Shown: piece after piece, positions 16,571-18,169 of the stretch
Layout of the letters: each line of letters starts with the position of its first letter
How positions within the stretch are numbered: position 1 is the stretch's first letter
Assembly (NCBI GenBank): GCA_913049525.1
Contig: CAJWYZ010000010.1
Span: forward strand, 1-18,169
Length of the DNA: 18,169 nt
From: an uncultured Fidelibacterota bacterium
GTDB taxonomy: Bacteria; Fidelibacterota; Marinisomatia; SCGC-AAA003-L08; D37C17
Direction of reading: 5' to 3'
The notes under the pieces: model-generated
What the model was told of the DNA's origin: nothing
The model's database searches: none
What the model saw: the letters and a program-made list of their open reading frames with translations, nothing else
Made by a program: the position numbers and the translations under genes

Positions 16571-16602
16571 AAAAGGCGTCTAAACCGACGCCTTTTAAAT
16601 TG
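16571..16602 (-). terminator. Rho-independent terminator after the small basic protein gene
   Basis: A perfect 10-bp stem, AAAAGGCGTC (16571-16580) with GACGCCTTTT (16587-16596), has a six-base loop. On the minus strand the stem runs into TTTTTTATTATATTTTATT, so it ends the 74-residue protein's transcript, whose stop codon lies at about 16620. It separates that gene from the TPR lipoprotein gene. Confidence 0.85.
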
Positions 16603-16619
16603 ATAAGATAATTTTTAGT

Positions 16620-16844
16620 TTATCTCAATCCCTTAACTGGTTTCCTTATTTTACGTCTCCTCTTGTGAGAACGCTTCCGATCAAGCTTAATATCACCCTT
16701 ATCAGAAACATCTTTCACCCAATAATGGTTGCTTTTAGATTGGGTTTTAACTCCCTCACTCCTGAGATTATTCTTCCCAGTACGGGCAAAAATAAGTCCA
16801 CCAACTACAAGTGTTACTATTATAACCTTCTTCATTATCTTCAT
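16620..16844 (-). CDS. small basic membrane-anchored protein of unknown function
   Basis: A 74-aa protein I do not recognise. Residues about 5-19 (KVIIVTLVVGGLIFA) form a hydrophobic segment that could be a signal peptide or single membrane anchor. The rest is polar and strongly basic, ending in a cluster of Arg and Lys (DRKRSHKRRRKIRKPVKGLR). It is likely a real gene: GGGAG sits 8 bases before the ATG, a promoter-like pair lies upstream, and a perfect terminator follows. A second ATG (Met4) would give an equally good N terminus. The basic tail could bind RNA, DNA, phospholipid or a polyanionic cell-wall component; nothing decides between these. It lies 93 bases downstream of ssb. Confidence 0.7.
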   Translation of the reverse strand: MKIMKKVIIVTLVVGGLIFARTGKNNLRSEGVKTQSKSNHYWVKDVSDKGDIKLDRKRSHKRRRKIRKPVKGLR

Positions 16845-16868
16845 ATTAAAGTCTCCCTCTTAACCTGA

Positions 16869-16897
16869 ATATAAAACGACTTATACTTACAAAACAA
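16869..16897 (-). promoter_or_regulatory. candidate sigma-70-like promoter for the small basic protein
   Basis: On the minus strand TTGTTT (16897-16892) and TTATAT (16874-16869) are separated by 17 bases. The expected start near 16862 leaves an 18-base leader that carries the GGGAG ribosome binding site. It is a consensus match only; FCB organisms often use other promoter elements. Confidence 0.35.
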
Positions 16898-16904
16898 TGA
16901 TTTA

Positions 16905-16932
16905 TGTCACAATTTTGTAACAACCTGTAACA
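16905..16932. promoter_or_regulatory. three helically phased TGTNACA sites upstream of the small gene
   Basis: TGTCACA at 16905-16911, TGTAACA at 16916-16922 and TGTAACA at 16926-16932 (plus strand) start 11 and 10 bases apart, placing them on the same helical face. Each is a near-palindrome. On the minus strand the first site belongs to TGTGA-N6-TCATT, close to the CRP/FNR half-site pattern TGTGA-N6-TCACA, centred about 41 bases before the predicted transcription start. They may bind a regulator of the small gene. No binding protein is known here. Confidence 0.35.
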
Positions 16933-16937
16933 TCATG

Positions 16938-17360
16938 TTAAAACGGTAGCTCCTCTTCTCCGACTGGTTCTGATACTTTTTCTGCCGTATTCTTTACCTC
17001 ACCGTTTTCTTTCTTCTCTGCTGTTTTCCACTCAAGAGGTGTAATAACATTAGAAACTATTTCCGTTTTCCAATGTTGAACATCATTTTTATCCTTGTAA
17101 GTACGTGTCTGTAATTTACCTTCTATATAGATCAATTGACCTTTTTGAAGATATTCAGTGGTAAAATCAGCTAGTTTATTCCATGCTACAATATTATGCC
17201 ATTCTGTATGTTCTTTTTTCTCTTTATCACTATCTATCCATGATTCATTAGTTGCAAGAGAAAATGTGGCAGTGGAAGTCCCTGAAGGAGTATACCTGCC
17301 CTCTGGCTTATTCCCAATATGACCAACTAGAATTACCTTATTTACACTCGATTTTTGCAT
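16938..17360 (-). CDS. ssb: single-stranded DNA-binding protein SSB
   Basis: Coats single-stranded DNA during replication, repair and recombination. It is 140 aa. The OB fold covers about 6-112, opening with NKVILVGHIGNKPE and containing TATFSLATNESW, EWHNIVAW and YLQKGQLIYIEGKLQTR. A short disordered linker follows, and the conserved C-terminal tip EELPF recruits partner proteins (such as RecJ). An excellent SD, GGAGGG at 17373-17368, lies 7 bases before the ATG. The upstream histidine kinase is 80 bases away, so ssb may have its own promoter in the AT-rich gap. No terminator is seen after it, so some read-through into the small basic gene is possible. Confidence 0.97.
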   Translation of the reverse strand: MQKSSVNKVILVGHIGNKPEGRYTPSGTSTATFSLATNESWIDSDKEKKEHTEWHNIVAWNKLADFTTEYLQKGQLIYIEGKLQTRTYKDKNDVQHWKTEIVSNVITPLEWKTAEKKENGEVKNTAEKVSEPVGEEELPF

Positions 17361-17440
17361 TATTCAACCCTCCGATTAAGACGTTATTTTTGTTAATTAG
17401 TACAGCATAATTTAGAATTTATCATTAATAATTCCTATAA

Positions 17441-18169
17441 TTATATTTTCGGAAGGTGTAATATAAAAAGTGACCCCTCTTCGGGCTCACTTGATATGGA
17501 AAGTCTCCCTTTATGAGATTCTATTATTTTTTTACAAATTGTTAAACCAAGCCCAAATCCTTTAGTTGAAACGGTTTGGTTCGCCTGAAAGAATGGCTGG
17601 GTTATTTTATTAATATCAGCCTTAGAAATACCTATGCCTGAATCTTTCACTTGAAATTCTATACCATCGTTTTTTACAATTGTTAATTTTATATCTGCAT
17701 TGTCTTGTGGCTTGCTGTATTTAAAAGCATTATCCAATAAATTGCGTAGTGCCAAGCTAAATTTTGTTTCATCTATATAAACTTGTTTATCAGGAATATT
17801 ATTATCAATTTTCACTCTATCACGGTTAGTGGGAAACATATCCATCACTTTACCTATAATATCCTGCGTACTGAATTTTTGTAAATCTAATTTGGAATAG
17901 GGCAATGAAAGTCGATCTGAAAATAACAGGTTGCCTATCATTCCTTCTAAAAATTCCACTTCTTCTTTTAACTTAGTTAGATTTTTATGCTCTGGCATCA
18001 TTGCTATTAACAACTGCATCCTTGCCAAGGGGGACCGCAATTCATGACTTACTTCCAGTAAAAGCTGGTGTTTGTTTTCAAGGAGAATATTAATATCCAT
18101 AATTAACTGATTCATCGAATATGATAGGTCTGCAAGTTCGTCTTCCCCTATTATTTCAATTTTTGATTT
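17441..18169 (-). CDS. sensor histidine kinase, C-terminal part (5' end outside window)
   Basis: The C-terminal 242 aa of a membrane histidine kinase. Reading continues in frame upstream of Met at 18115 to the window edge with IEIIGEDELADLSYSMNQL, which is the end of a HAMP domain, so that Met is internal and the gene starts beyond 18169. Next comes the dimerisation/phosphoacceptor helix with the H box EVSHELRSPL (His at about residue 42 of the visible part), then the ATPase: N box NLLDNAFKYS, G1 DSGIGIS, F box ITQPFFQ and G2 GFGLGLTICKK. All catalytic boxes are intact, so the kinase looks active. The sensor domain, membrane helices and any paired response regulator are not in the window. Confidence 0.93.
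   Translation of the reverse strand, partial: KSKIEIIGEDELADLSYSMNQLIMDINILLENKHQLLLEVSHELRSPLARMQLLIAMMPEHKNLTKLKEEVEFLEGMIGNLLFSDRLSLPYSKLDLQKFSTQDIIGKVMDMFPTNRDRVKIDNNIPDKQVYIDETKFSLALRNLLDNAFKYSKPQDNADIKLTIVKNDGIEFQVKDSGIGISKADINKITQPFFQANQTVSTKGFGLGLTICKKIIESHKGRLSISSEPEEGSLFILHLPKI

Noticed and set aside
18113..18115. The Met at 18115 as the start of a short cytoplasmic histidine kinase
   Set aside because: The frame continues upstream to the window edge and encodes a clear HAMP C-terminal motif, so the Met is internal.
1..18169. Insertion sequences, prophage, CRISPR arrays, toxin-antitoxin or defence islands
   Set aside because: No transposase, integrase, regular spacer array or long terminal repeats were seen. 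The genes are nearly all conserved housekeeping families in tight operons.

Overview
The window is an AT-rich, densely packed stretch of bacterial chromosome holding housekeeping genes. I see no mobile elements, phage genes or CRISPR arrays. The organism is probably a member of the FCB (Fibrobacteres-Chlorobi-Bacteroidota) lineage or a related candidate phylum such as Marinimicrobia. The main clue is YbeY, whose active-site region has the Bacteroidota-type substitutions (third zinc-ligand His replaced by Asp, conserved Arg lost). Many starts also lack a Shine-Dalgarno (SD) sequence. The lineage is inferred, not proven.

Layout. (1) 1-395, plus strand: the 3' part of tmRNA (ssrA, cut by the window edge) and a tRNA-Arg(TCG), followed by a small terminator. 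(2) 428-7859, minus strand: a tight operon. In transcription order it holds a C4 zinc-ribbon coiled-coil protein, the RNase P RNA (rnpB), recJ, fabH, an acyl-CoA dehydrogenase, ybeY, a CNNM/CorC membrane protein and mazG. Several junctions overlap by a few bases. (3) 7860-8080: a divergent intergenic region. (4) 8081-11472, plus strand: yqeY, a cvpA-like gene and mutS2. (5) 11567-13362, minus strand: rlmN followed by a purine nucleoside phosphorylase, coupled through a 4-base overlap. (6) 13505-15392, plus strand: a MoxR ATPase and DUF58 pair closed by a clear terminator. (7) 15449-18169, minus strand: a sensor histidine kinase (5' end beyond the window), ssb, a small basic membrane-anchored protein and a TPR lipoprotein.

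The genes fall into RNA quality control and processing (tmRNA, RNase P, YbeY, RlmN), genome maintenance (RecJ, MutS2, SSB, MazG nucleotide-pool cleaning), lipid metabolism (FabH, acyl-CoA dehydrogenase) and envelope or signalling functions (CNNM/CorC, MoxR-DUF58, TPR lipoprotein, histidine kinase).

No clearly new system is visible. The points most worth a second look are: the RNase P RNA lies inside a protein operon and overlaps the longest recJ reading frame, so recJ should start at 6773; three helically phased TGTNACA sites, including a CRP/FNR-like box, lie upstream of an uncharacterised 74-residue basic protein; YbeY has a variant active site; and the phosphorylase has a replaced loop.
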